This document shows, one piece after another, positions 1-6,832 of a DNA stretch of 17,351 bases. Both the position numbers and the translations under genes were made by a program. How positions within the stretch are numbered: position 1 is the stretch's first letter; each line of letters begins with the position of its first letter. Origin of the DNA: an uncultured Streptococcus sp. (GTDB lineage: Bacteria; Bacillota; Bacilli; Lactobacillales; Streptococcaceae); the NCBI RefSeq assembly GCF_905372115.1, contig NZ_CAJPNR010000046.1:1-17351 (forward strand), given 5' to 3'. The notes under the pieces were generated by a model. The model was not told where the DNA came from. It saw only the letters and a list, made by a program, of their open reading frames with translations, and did not search any database.

Positions 1-2
1 TT

Positions 3-48
3 AAAAACACCCCAAAAGTTAGATTTTTTCTGTCTAACTTTTGGGGTG
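3..48 (-). terminator. Rho-independent terminator with a 16-bp perfect stem
   Basis: Positions 8-23 and 33-48 are perfect inverted repeats (16 bp, 9-nt loop). On the minus strand the stem is followed by TTTTT (positions 7-3). It lies 50 bases past the rhomboid stop codon and should end the dapH-to-rhomboid transcript. The stem is unusually long for a terminator, and its arm, CACCCCAAAAGTTAGA, resembles from memory the ends of some streptococcal IS3-family elements. The terminator call is firm; an IS origin is only a possibility. Confidence 0.85.
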
Positions 49-100
49 CGGTTCATTCAACCTCTTTTTTTATATTTCGCCAGTTATTTATACATACTTG

Positions 101-784
101 TTAAATCAAGGAATGATGAAAGCCTAGAAAAATCAGAAGGGCAGCCAAGGCTAGATAGCCAAACAAGACTAGCCAGCGCTGAGCAGGTTTAAAAGCATTG
201 CTTGAGCCTTTGATAGGGAGAATGACCGCACAGAGTATGCCACCAATCAAACCTCCCAAATGCCCCGCCAAGCTGATACTAGGCATGAAACTAAAGATGA
301 TATTGACCACAATCAAGGTCATATAAGACTGCCCCAGCTGCTGAATGTAGCTGTCACGAACGACATAATGCAGGGTCACGATAGAGGCAAAAAGTCCAAA
401 CAAGGCGGTTGAAGCTCCTGCTGATAGAGCATCCGGACTGAAAAAGAAGACAAAGATATTTCCCATTAGGCCAGACATCATATAGAGCAGAAAGAAATTT
501 CGCGAGCCAAAAATGTCTTCTGCCTGCCGTCCAATAAAATAAAGAGTAATAACATTTACCACAAAGTGCTCCAAGCCAATATGCACAAAGATAGCAGAAA
601 AGAGACGCCATATCTGAATAGGATTCATGATAATAGTTGGAGAATACACTGCTCCAAATTCAAAGACCGTTTGTGCTTCAGCATAAGAAAAGCCACGTAA
701 AATAAGCATCCCCACAAAGACAAGCGTTGTCAGAATTAGCAAAATACTGGTCACAGGATATTTTTTATCATAGATGTAGTTCAT
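101..784 (-). CDS. Rhomboid-family intramembrane serine protease
   Basis: A 227-residue polytopic membrane protein of the rhomboid family, which cleaves transmembrane substrates inside the bilayer. The first membrane segment is at about residues 12-30. The catalytic serine motif GASTALFG gives Ser125, and the partner histidine is His175 in AGHLGGLIGG. The HIGLEHFVVN stretch (about 68-77) fits the conserved His/Asn region of TM2. A last hydrophobic segment at about 204-222 suggests the six-plus-one topology of the Gram-positive GlpG/YqgP group. The ATG at 784 follows AAAGGAGGTG at good spacing and overlaps the end of the 5-FCL gene by 17 bases, so the two are translationally coupled in one operon. 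Its substrate cannot be read from the sequence. Family assignment is secure. Confidence 0.93.
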   Translation of the reverse strand: MNYIYDKKYPVTSILLILTTLVFVGMLILRGFSYAEAQTVFEFGAVYSPTIIMNPIQIWRLFSAIFVHIGLEHFVVNVITLYFIGRQAEDIFGSRNFFLLYMMSGLMGNIFVFFFSPDALSAGASTALFGLFASIVTLHYVVRDSYIQQLGQSYMTLIVVNIIFSFMPSISLAGHLGGLIGGILCAVILPIKGSSNAFKPAQRWLVLFGYLALAALLIFLGFHHSLI

Positions 785-1304
785 AAGTCAACACCTCCTT
801 TACTGCTATATCGTGATAATCAGGCTCAAAATCAGATTTTTGAAAACTATAGATGCTGCTGATAGACGCCCCAGCAAAATCAGCTAGATAGCGATCATAG
901 TAGCCACCGCCGTAACCAATCCGAAAGCCTTGAGAATTGAAAACCACACCCGGCACATGAATCAGATCAATCTCCGTCTTCTCCACAGCCTCTTCGCTCA
1001 TCGGCTCCATAAGGCCAAAAGAGCTCTTTTGCAGGTAACTTTCATCATAATCCACAAATATCATCCGTCCCTGGCCATAGGTTTTGGGCACTAAAACCCG
1101 CTTACCATCTAACTGAGCCTGTTTGATAAAGGCTGCAGTAGAGACTTCATGCGGCATTGAAAGATAAGTAGCGATAACCTGAGCTTTTTGATAAGCTGCT
1201 GAACTGAGCAAGTGCTGGGTCAGCCAGCTATCTGCCTGCTCTTTTTCTTTTCCTGCAAGTTTCTTCATCTGGTTCAGTACAGTTTGTCTCAGCTCTTTTT
1301 TCAT
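768..1304 (-). CDS. 5-formyltetrahydrofolate cyclo-ligase
   Basis: A 178-residue protein that converts 5-formyltetrahydrofolate to 5,10-methenyltetrahydrofolate using ATP, returning a storage folate to the one-carbon pool. The basic N-terminus (KKELRQ...MKKLAG) and the signature RIGYGGGYYDRYL at residues 128-140 are typical, as is FGLMEP at about 97-102, a folate-pocket segment. The length matches the usual 180-200 residues. The ATG at 1304 follows AAAAGGTGG with about nine bases of spacing. It starts 20 bases after the deacetylase stop and its 3' end overlaps the rhomboid start, so it is a middle gene of the dapH unit. Symbols fthC, fau and ygfA are all used for this family, so none is given. 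Confidence 0.93.
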   Translation of the reverse strand: MKKELRQTVLNQMKKLAGKEKEQADSWLTQHLLSSAAYQKAQVIATYLSMPHEVSTAAFIKQAQLDGKRVLVPKTYGQGRMIFVDYDESYLQKSSFGLMEPMSEEAVEKTEIDLIHVPGVVFNSQGFRIGYGGGYYDRYLADFAGASISSIYSFQKSDFEPDYHDIAVKEVLTYELHL

Positions 1305-1324
1305 GCAGCTCGTCCACCTTTTTC

Positions 1325-2458
1325 TTATCTTTCGTTGATTTTATAATCTAGGAATTTCCCAATCTTTTCAATAGCAAAGGGCAGTGCTGCCTCATCCGGT
1401 GTCATCTTGGGATGATGGAGGGCATAGGGACTATCCACTCCCAGCCAGAACATGACGCCCTTGACCTTGCTGAGCAGATAGCCAAAGTCCTCGCCTGTCA
1501 TAGCCGGCGCAATATCAATCAGCTCCACTCCTTCTTCCTTCTGGAAAAAGTCCATTAATTCGTCTGCTAGGTCAGGATGATTTTCTACAGGCAGATAACC
1601 ACCTTGCTTGAGTTCCAAGTCCAATTCCAGACCGAAACTTTGGGCTAGACCCTCTGCTATTTCCCGTAAGCGCTTCTGAGTCAAGAGGTTCATCTCCTGA
1701 GTCAGAGTCCGAATGGTGCCATGCAAAAAGGCCGTTTCTGCGATGACATTGTTGGTCGTGCCAGCATGGAGCGAACCAAAGGTCACAACCGCTCCCTCGA
1801 TAGGATCGACATTGCGGCTGACAATGGTCTGCACCTGGGTGATAAAGTAGCTAGCCGCCACCAAAGCATCATTGGCTTCATGAGGAAAGGCCGCATGGCC
1901 CCCCTTCCCCTTAAAGGTCAGCTTGACTTCACAGGTGCCAGCAAAAAGCGTTCCTCTATTAGTGGCAATATCGCCAACTTTGAGATCCGGCCGCACATGG
2001 AGGCCGTAAAACTCATCCGGCAGCCAGTCGCCAAAGGCACCATCTTCATACATGAGCATTCCGCCAGCTTCATTTTCCTCAGCAGGCTGAAAGAGAAAAA
2101 GCAGATTGTGGGTAGGCTGAGTGCTCACAGCTTGCTCCAGCAGTCCTAGAGCCACCGTCATGTGCATATCGTGTCCGCAGGCATGCATCCGGCCTTCATG
2201 AGTGCTGGCAAAGTCCAGGCCTGTATCCTCCACAATCGGAAGACCATCAATATCTGTCCGCCAGCCAATCGTCTTATCTGGTGAACTTCCCTTGATAAAG
2301 ACCAAAATACCAGTTCGCCAAGTTCGGATTTCCACAAAGTCTAGACCTGCTGTCAGTCCATCAATGACCTGCATCAGGTAGGCATGAGTCTTGTATTCTT
2401 CCAGACCGATTTCTGGTATCTGGTGTAAATCACGGCGAATGTTCAGATAATCAAGCAT
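1325..2458 (-). CDS. N-acetyldiaminopimelate deacetylase (M20 family)
   Basis: A 377-residue M20D metallo-amidohydrolase, probably the enzyme that removes acetate from N-acetyl-LL-diaminopimelate (EC 3.5.1.47) in the acetylated DAP/lysine branch. Metal-site motifs are visible: MHACGHDMHM at residues 91-100 (Cys94, His96), QPAEENEAGG at 124-133 (Glu127/Glu128), His154 in GLHVRP, and a late His in ALHHPKMTP. GKGGHAAFPHEANDA at 184-198 is the usual dimerisation/substrate loop. The reading frame extends 18 codons further upstream, but the ATG at 2458 is chosen because AAAGGA sits just before it and the family starts near MLDYLNIRRDLHQIPE. dapH lies directly upstream, so genomic context picks this substrate over other M20D substrates such as auxin or hippurate conjugates. 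B. subtilis YkuR is the closest named relative I know. Confidence 0.9.
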   Translation of the reverse strand: MLDYLNIRRDLHQIPEIGLEEYKTHAYLMQVIDGLTAGLDFVEIRTWRTGILVFIKGSSPDKTIGWRTDIDGLPIVEDTGLDFASTHEGRMHACGHDMHMTVALGLLEQAVSTQPTHNLLFLFQPAEENEAGGMLMYEDGAFGDWLPDEFYGLHVRPDLKVGDIATNRGTLFAGTCEVKLTFKGKGGHAAFPHEANDALVAASYFITQVQTIVSRNVDPIEGAVVTFGSLHAGTTNNVIAETAFLHGTIRTLTQEMNLLTQKRLREIAEGLAQSFGLELDLELKQGGYLPVENHPDLADELMDFFQKEEGVELIDIAPAMTGEDFGYLLSKVKGVMFWLGVDSPYALHHPKMTPDEAALPFAIEKIGKFLDYKINER

Positions 2459-2534
2459 TTTTCTTTCCTTTAAAATCTTGTCAGACCTGTCAAAGTTTTG
2501 GGCTAGGCCCAATCAATTCATCTTTATGCCATTT

Positions 2535-3233
2535 TTAAAGAGTACGCAGGGCGTCTTCCAGAGCTGTCTTCTGCTGGGTCTTCTCGTCAATGGTCTTGAT
2601 AACTCGTGCCGGAACACCAGCAACCACTACGTTTTCCGGAACATCCTGGGTCACAATCGCACCGGCCGCAACAACGGAACCACTGCCAATTTGTACACCT
2701 TCGATTACAACCGCATTGGCACCAATCAGCACATTGTCTCCAACCCGAACTGGCTCAGCACTAGCCGGCTCAATGACTCCCGCCAGAACAGCACCAGCAC
2801 CGACATGACTGTTTTTTCCGACAATCGCTCGGCCGCCCAGAATAGCGCCCATATCAATCATGGTCCCAGCACCAATCTCCGCACCGATATTGATGACCGC
2901 CCCCATCATGATGACAGCATTGTCGCCAATTTCAACTTGGTCTCGAATAATAGCGCCCGGCTCAATGCGGGCATTGATGTCACGCTTATCCAAAAGCGGC
3001 ACCGCTGAGTTGCGGGCATCCTGCTCTACGACATAAGTCTTATTTTCCTCTAAGTTCGCTAGGAGCGGCTTGATTTCTTCCCAGTCTCCAAAAAGAACAT
3101 TGCCTAACTTCACAACAGACCAAGGGATTGATCCGTGCAATTCTCCATCAAAGGTTACCTTGACCGGAGTTTTTTTCTTGGCATCAGCGATAAATTTGAT
3201 AATTTCTTGAGCGTTCATTTTAGTAGCAGACAT
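2535..3233 (-). CDS. dapH: 2,3,4,5-tetrahydropyridine-2,6-dicarboxylate N-acetyltransferase
   Basis: A 232-residue acyltransferase that acetylates tetrahydrodipicolinate using acetyl-CoA (EC 2.3.1.89), a committed step to meso-DAP and lysine. After an N-terminal alpha domain (about 1-85) comes a long run of hexapeptide repeats of left-handed beta-helix type, roughly 90-205, for example IEPGAIIRDQVEIGDNAVI, then a short C-terminal helix. The frame is open for 36 more codons upstream, but that extension runs into the -10 box of the promoter at 3343, and the ATG at 3233 has GAGGG before it and matches the family start M(S/T)ATKMNAQEIIKFI. It is the first gene of the unit, with a leader of about 100 bases. 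No lysine riboswitch was recognised in that leader. Confidence 0.95.
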   Translation of the reverse strand: MSATKMNAQEIIKFIADAKKKTPVKVTFDGELHGSIPWSVVKLGNVLFGDWEEIKPLLANLEENKTYVVEQDARNSAVPLLDKRDINARIEPGAIIRDQVEIGDNAVIMMGAVINIGAEIGAGTMIDMGAILGGRAIVGKNSHVGAGAVLAGVIEPASAEPVRVGDNVLIGANAVVIEGVQIGSGSVVAAGAIVTQDVPENVVVAGVPARVIKTIDEKTQQKTALEDALRTL

Positions 3234-3342
3234 GATTTTTCCCTCGATTCGTGAATGATTTAGCCTTTTAGTTTGTTTATCTTCGCAATCTCCAACAACT
3301 TGAAGAACAATTGAAGTAAACCAAGAAGCTTGATTAGACAAT

Positions 3343-3370
3343 ATTATAACACAAAAAAGGGGATTGCAAA
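3343..3370 (-). promoter_or_regulatory. Sigma-A promoter of the dapH operon
   Basis: On the minus strand a perfect -10 TATAAT (3348-3343) is preceded by TTTGCA or TTGCAA as the -35 (3370-3364), with 16 or 15 bases between. Transcription should start near 3336, leaving about 100 untranslated bases before dapH. The leader holds direct repeats around CTTCAA (about 3297-3316) but no clear riboswitch or attenuator. Confidence 0.7.
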
Positions 3371-3406
3371 ACTCCTATAAGACTCTCTACATGAGATACA
3401 GATTGT

Positions 3407-3433
3407 AAAAAGACACGAACTCTCGTCCGTGCC
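3407..3433 (-). terminator. Rho-independent terminator after the three-paralog operon
   Basis: Positions 3412-3419 and 3426-3433 form an 8-bp minus-strand stem with two G-U pairs and a 6-nt loop, followed by TTTTT (3411-3407). It lies about 35 bases past the stop codon of the PepSY-like remnant. The terminator may originally have belonged to a complete PepSY gene and now closes the paralog operon. Confidence 0.75.
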
Positions 3434-3468
3434 CAACAAAGCAATTCCAAACTTATATACCAACGATA

Positions 3469-3561
3469 TTATTTAATTCTTTCGTTCAAAATGTTCCCAC
3501 TGTTGGCATCAATGGTCATTTTAATCTTTTGCGTACCATTCAGAGCTTCCAGCTTGTATGA
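3469..3561 (-). pseudogene. C-terminal remnant of a PepSY-domain protein
   Basis: On the minus strand, 3561-3469 encodes about 30 residues ending in TAA: SYKLEALNGTQKIKM followed by TIDANSGNILNERIK. This is the typical last beta-hairpin of a PepSY domain (pattern K.EA.NG..K..M.IDA.SG.I). There is no start codon with a ribosome site; an in-frame TAG lies five codons upstream, only a few bases from the end of the neighbouring gene. The fragment therefore looks like the tail of a deleted gene whose terminator survives. The conserved residues and intact stop suggest a fairly recent deletion. A read-through fusion to the upstream protein is unlikely, since its TAG is in another register. Confidence 0.6.
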
Positions 3562-3583
3562 CAAGCACTCCTATTCATTTATT

Positions 3584-4597
3584 CTATTTAGAAAGATTAC
3601 TCAATAGGTACTGTCCATTTTCCTGACGGATAAAAGTCAAAGTTATCTCCTTATTTGAAGAGGTTTCATAGTTTACAAGCATCTTCGGCTCTGATTCACT
3701 ATCCCCATAAACTGAGATATGTTGATATTCTGGGTATTCCTTGATTACTTCTTTAAAGGAAGAACCGCCCTCGCCTGTTTCCGCATCACCTGTCTTTAAG
3801 CTCTCTGTAATCTGGCTAGATACCTTTTTATTATAGCCATCACTGCCGGGCATAATACTCATACCCTGAAGATGGTAGCTGCCATCCTCGTGTTTCATAA
3901 AGGTCAGAGTGGTGTAACTAGAGTCAGGTAACCAAGACAATGAGAGTCCTTCTTCCTGAAACGTCACACTGCTAGCCAAGCCAAAATCTTTGACTACTTG
4001 TTCAGGGGTCAATCCTTCATCATCCGCACTAACAATGCTCAGCTTTTCAAGGTCTTTCACTTCCCACTCATACACATCCTCTTTTGACGGAGCCACAAAA
4101 GAAGCAACATCGCTTTGATGTCCCTTTCGAGACAGACTTGGCACACTTCCCCCACCCATAAAATCATTTAGGAAATAGCCGCCAAGACCTCCTAGCAATA
4201 GTCCCGCTGCCAGGCCTATTCCTAAAAATCCTATCAGCTTGCCCGTACTATTTTTCTTTGGCTCTGGACTTGGCTGGGCAGCGAAGTTTGCAGCTTGCTG
4301 TGGTCCGGCAAAGTTCTGACCAGCTGGATTAAATCCCTGAGGAATTGCTTCTTGAAAAGCAGGATTTTCCCAATTATCCTGCTGAGGCATCTGTTGTTGA
4401 GGAGCATCAAAAATTGGTTGCTGAACACCAAAATCTTGATTAGAATTCGGCATTTCAGAACTGCCTCCTTCTGTTGGGAAAGGCTGCCCCTCTGTTGAGT
4501 TAGCTACAAATTGTCCTGAGTCTGATGACTGGACTTGCTGTGGATACGGAGCCAATCCTTCTAAAGATTGTTCCTGCGGTTTATTTTGTTCTGACAT
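3584..4597 (-). CDS. Single-pass membrane protein, paralog 1 of 3, unknown function
   Basis: A 337-residue protein I cannot name. Residues 1-118 are Q/P/N-rich and probably disordered and cytoplasmic (repeated Q, PQQ and FN/FA segments). PKKNSTGK is a basic stop before one glycine-rich membrane segment at about 121-143. The rest, about 145-337, should lie outside the cell. It holds two related halves, about 178-250 and 265-337. Both pair a helix (LTPEQVVKDFG; SFKEVIKEYPE) with strands ending in LTF..(E)(D/N)G.Y.L, recalling the SmpA/OmlA or BLIP-like fold. No signal peptidase site or LPXTG motif is seen. Two ATGs lie side by side; the second (4597) is chosen because AAAGGTGA is too close to the first and because the MSEQ start matches MSDK in paralog 3. 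It is the last intact gene of the operon, 30 bases after paralog 2. Confidence 0.8.
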   Translation of the reverse strand: MSEQNKPQEQSLEGLAPYPQQVQSSDSGQFVANSTEGQPFPTEGGSSEMPNSNQDFGVQQPIFDAPQQQMPQQDNWENPAFQEAIPQGFNPAGQNFAGPQQAANFAAQPSPEPKKNSTGKLIGFLGIGLAAGLLLGGLGGYFLNDFMGGGSVPSLSRKGHQSDVASFVAPSKEDVYEWEVKDLEKLSIVSADDEGLTPEQVVKDFGLASSVTFQEEGLSLSWLPDSSYTTLTFMKHEDGSYHLQGMSIMPGSDGYNKKVSSQITESLKTGDAETGEGGSSFKEVIKEYPEYQHISVYGDSESEPKMLVNYETSSNKEITLTFIRQENGQYLLSNLSK

Positions 4598-4627
4598 CAT
4601 TTCACCTTTTATTATTTGAGTTCTATT

Positions 4628-5533
4628 TTATTTATTGGCAGTAGTGGACAAAAGATAGTTTCCGTCCTCCTGCTGAACGAATAACAACCTGTAAGTACCA
4701 TCATTAGGAGCGTCATAAGCCACCTCCATAATGGTTTGACTAGTATCCTCATTGAAATCTTCATCTACACGAATAGAGATACTTCGCGGACTGCCATATT
4801 CCTTAAAAACTTCCTTATAGGAAATGCCATCCTTACCAGTCTTTGCATCGCCTTTTTTCAATTTTTCAAAGTAATCAGCCGCCATCGCTTCGTCCTCAGC
4901 ATTATGTTTACTTCCTTCAAAGCGAATATTATAGATATGAAGGCTATTCAGATAGAAACCATCTTTTTTCTTCTCAAAATCCAGAGAAGCAGTTTGATCT
5001 GTATAATAAATTGGCCAGTCCTCCTCATCATCAGAATCTTGAAGCGTTCCCCACTCTAAATCAAGGCTGTCACGAGAGATTTCTTCTTTTAAAGCCTTGC
5101 CATATTTATCTAGAATATCTTCCACAGAAGTACCATTCGTATCTGTCTGAATAGTATTGAACCGTAACTCTGACAAACTATCAATATCCCACTTGAACTC
5201 AGTAGTATCAGGGTCAATGTACTGATCTGATTGATCCCTCTTTGATTCCCTAGCATCTGCTAAAGGATGGAGCACAGGATATTCCCCTTTGATGACATCC
5301 GCTACTCCCATTCTATAGCCCCAGATTCCCCCTCCGATTAGTCCAAGACCAAGAGAAAGCAAGGCTCCGCCTATCAGGATTCCTTTCCAGGATTTATTCT
5401 TGGTCAAAGGCGGAGTTGGTCCCTGCGGATTTGAAACATGGCCTTGCTGAGGTTGAAAATGATGCGGGAATTCCTCTTGCGACTGAGCATTCCTTGAAGG
5501 CTCAAAAGAATGCTGTGTTTGCTGTTCTGTCAA
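4628..5533 (-). CDS. Single-pass membrane protein, paralog 2 of 3, TTG start
   Basis: A 301-residue relative of its two neighbours, with unknown function. It has a short Q/H/P-rich N-terminus (1-45), a K-rich patch (TKNKSWK), one membrane segment at about 51-73 (GILIGGALLSLGLGLIGGG) and an acidic external domain of about 225 residues. That domain keeps the family landmarks: a W-D..SL.EL segment, SVEDILDKYG, LDLEWG, KKKDGFYLNSL, and the second half with LKKGDAKTGKDG, YKEVFKEYG and QQEDGNYLLS. The frame is open 10 codons further upstream to another TTG (5563), but that site has no ribosome site. TTG at 5533 sits seven bases after AAAGAGGA and gives an N-terminus (M)TEQQTQ like those of the paralogs. 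The start choice is an inference. Confidence 0.78.
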   Translation of the reverse strand: MTEQQTQHSFEPSRNAQSQEEFPHHFQPQQGHVSNPQGPTPPLTKNKSWKGILIGGALLSLGLGLIGGGIWGYRMGVADVIKGEYPVLHPLADARESKRDQSDQYIDPDTTEFKWDIDSLSELRFNTIQTDTNGTSVEDILDKYGKALKEEISRDSLDLEWGTLQDSDDEEDWPIYYTDQTASLDFEKKKDGFYLNSLHIYNIRFEGSKHNAEDEAMAADYFEKLKKGDAKTGKDGISYKEVFKEYGSPRSISIRVDEDFNEDTSQTIMEVAYDAPNDGTYRLLFVQQEDGNYLLSTTANK

Positions 5534-5642
5534 TCTTCTTTCCTCTTTCTTGTTTATTTCCAATAGTCTTATCAGTTCTCTTTTAATAACGAAATGCTTT
5601 GAAAGCAGTCAGTTACAAAAGATAAACTAAATAACTAAAAAC

Positions 5643-6500
5643 TTACATTTCCTCTGACTTTATATATAAGAAATTTCCATCTGGCTGGCCTACAAACAAT
5701 AGGTATTCATAACCATCTTCTGTTTTATAAGTCACCTCAGCAATCAGACGATTGGAGATAATCTTATTATCTACGTCACGTTCGGTTGTGATGACAATTT
5801 CTGACGGAACAGGATGCTTCTTCAGGACCTCTGATAAAGCTGTTCCTCCTTCACCCGTTTCCTTGTCTCCTTCTTTCAAACGTTCAAGGTCTTTGGGAGA
5901 TAATACGCTCCAATCCGTCGTTTCCTTCCCTTTTCTATATTCTTTAAAAGAATCTCCAACTACCACTTGCTTCAGATAGTAATTCTGGTCAACTTTATCA
6001 AATTGAAAAGAAATATTTTGCTCCTTGTCCCTGACAGAAGGGCCCCATCGAAGTAACAGACGATTACGATCATATTCTGCTGAACTAGCCAAGCCATAAG
6101 TTTCAACGATTTGATCAGCCGTCAGACCTAATCCTTCATCATTTGTATAGCTCAACCGTCCCAAGTCTTTCAAAGTCCAATTAAACTGAACCGACTGCTC
6201 GTCTGTAGTAAAGCTGTCACTCTTGTCTTTGGCTTCTTCCTGAGCCTTACTTAAACGTTTAATCCTTTGAATATCCTTATTTGTCTGCGCCTGCTTGCCG
6301 ATAAAATAAGCTGAACCGCTGCCAATCAAAAGACCAATTATAATAGCAAAAACTGAAAGTCCTATGACTTTTCCGATATTGCCTTTCTTATCAGGTAATT
6401 CTTGCGGCTGAATCTGCTGGAAATTCCCTTGCATTGGCTGGCTAGTTTGATTTTCTTGCCAAGCCCCTTGCACTTGACCTTGTCCATCTTTATCTGACAT
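5643..6500 (-). CDS. Single-pass membrane protein, paralog 3 of 3, unknown function
   Basis: A 285-residue protein, first in the three-paralog operon. The N-terminus is short and Q-rich (1-37), followed by DKKGNIGK and one membrane segment at about 43-67, then an external domain. The domain shows the shared motifs: WTLKDLGRLS, then (D)EGLGLTADQIVETYGLASS, LLLRWG, a Y.LK strand, and the second half LKEGDKETGEGGTALSEVL with YEYLLFVGQPDGNFLYI. It is closest to paralog 1 (DEGLTPEQVVKDFGLASS and GDAETGEGGSS there). ATG at 6500 follows AAGGAGA at ideal spacing. It is transcribed from the promoter at 6574-6602 through a leader of about 65 bases that holds an inverted repeat. A stress or envelope-sensing role is possible but not shown by anything in the sequence. 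Confidence 0.82.
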   Translation of the reverse strand: MSDKDGQGQVQGAWQENQTSQPMQGNFQQIQPQELPDKKGNIGKVIGLSVFAIIIGLLIGSGSAYFIGKQAQTNKDIQRIKRLSKAQEEAKDKSDSFTTDEQSVQFNWTLKDLGRLSYTNDEGLGLTADQIVETYGLASSAEYDRNRLLLRWGPSVRDKEQNISFQFDKVDQNYYLKQVVVGDSFKEYRKGKETTDWSVLSPKDLERLKEGDKETGEGGTALSEVLKKHPVPSEIVITTERDVDNKIISNRLIAEVTYKTEDGYEYLLFVGQPDGNFLYIKSEEM

Positions 6501-6525
6501 GGTTTTCTCCTTATAAATTTTATTG

Positions 6526-6565
6526 ATTTGTCATATTGCGAAAACATTGAAAAATAATGACAAAT
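6526..6565 (-). repeat. 9-bp inverted repeat in the leader of the paralog operon
   Basis: ATTTGTCAT (6526-6534) and ATGACAAAT (6557-6565) are perfect inverted copies 22 bases apart, just downstream of the transcription start predicted from the -10 at 6574. It could be an operator for a dimeric regulator or an RNA hairpin in the leader. No known consensus was recognised. Confidence 0.5.
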
Positions 6566-6573
6566 TTTACAAT

Positions 6574-6602
6574 ATTATAACATAAATTATTCTTCCTATC
6601 AA
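6574..6602 (-). promoter_or_regulatory. Strong sigma-A promoter of the three-paralog operon
   Basis: Minus-strand -35 TTGATA (6602-6597), 17-base spacer and -10 TATAAT (6579-6574), with a TG two bases before the -10. The near-consensus boxes predict strong expression. The promoter lies directly next to the composite intergenic repeat. Confidence 0.8.
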
Positions 6603-6775
6603 AAAGGGAGTGGGAAAGAACTTCAAACAAGTTAAAAAGTTCGTCTTCCCACCCCCGCACAGTTGATTAGGTCATCTTTGGAGCTTAAAAAGCGAAGGAA
6701 GATGCCAATCAACCACTGCGTCATCTATTTTTTCTAATTTAGACTCAAAAGCCTGGACTTTTTGCCCAGGCTCTG
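6601..6775. repeat. Composite palindromic intergenic repeat (streptococcal type)
   Basis: Between the paralog promoter and the sorbitol operon lie three successive hairpins. The first pairs 6610-6616 with 6646-6652 (GTGGGAA/TTCCCAC), extended by 6618-6622 with 6638-6642. The second pairs 6662-6668 with 6707-6713 (GTTGATT/AATCAAC), with an inner stem CATCTT/AAGATG (6673-6678, 6699-6704). The third is 6750-6756 with 6766-6772. The string GGAGTGGGA...CCCACCCCCGCACAGTTGA...CAACCACTGCGTC is, from memory, a multi-copy intergenic sequence in viridans streptococci; I could not check copy number. No coding region is present here. Confidence 0.65.
6746..6772 (-). terminator. Probable terminator of the sorbitol operon
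   Basis: AGCCTGG/CCAGGCT (6750-6756, 6766-6772), a 7-bp stem with a 9-base loop, is followed on the minus strand by TTTTG. It lies about 60 bases past the IIA stop codon. The T run is short, so termination may be partial; it also forms the last hairpin of the composite repeat. Confidence 0.5.
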
Positions 6776-6832
6776 AATCAAGTTTTTAGACTCTTATTTT
6801 TCTAGTATTCTTATTTAGATATTTTATCCTAC

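Noticed and set aside
2478..3008. Long plus-strand reading frames opposite dapH and other genes
   Set aside because: They mirror the codon pattern of the real genes, have no ribosome sites and their products resemble no family.
3234..3336. Possible lysine riboswitch in the dapH leader
   Set aside because: The leader is only about 100 bases and shows none of the conserved L-box elements; only short CTTCAA direct repeats are present.
3234..3341. 36-codon N-terminal extension of dapH
   Set aside because: It begins at the -10 box of the promoter, has no ribosome site and is not part of the family sequence.
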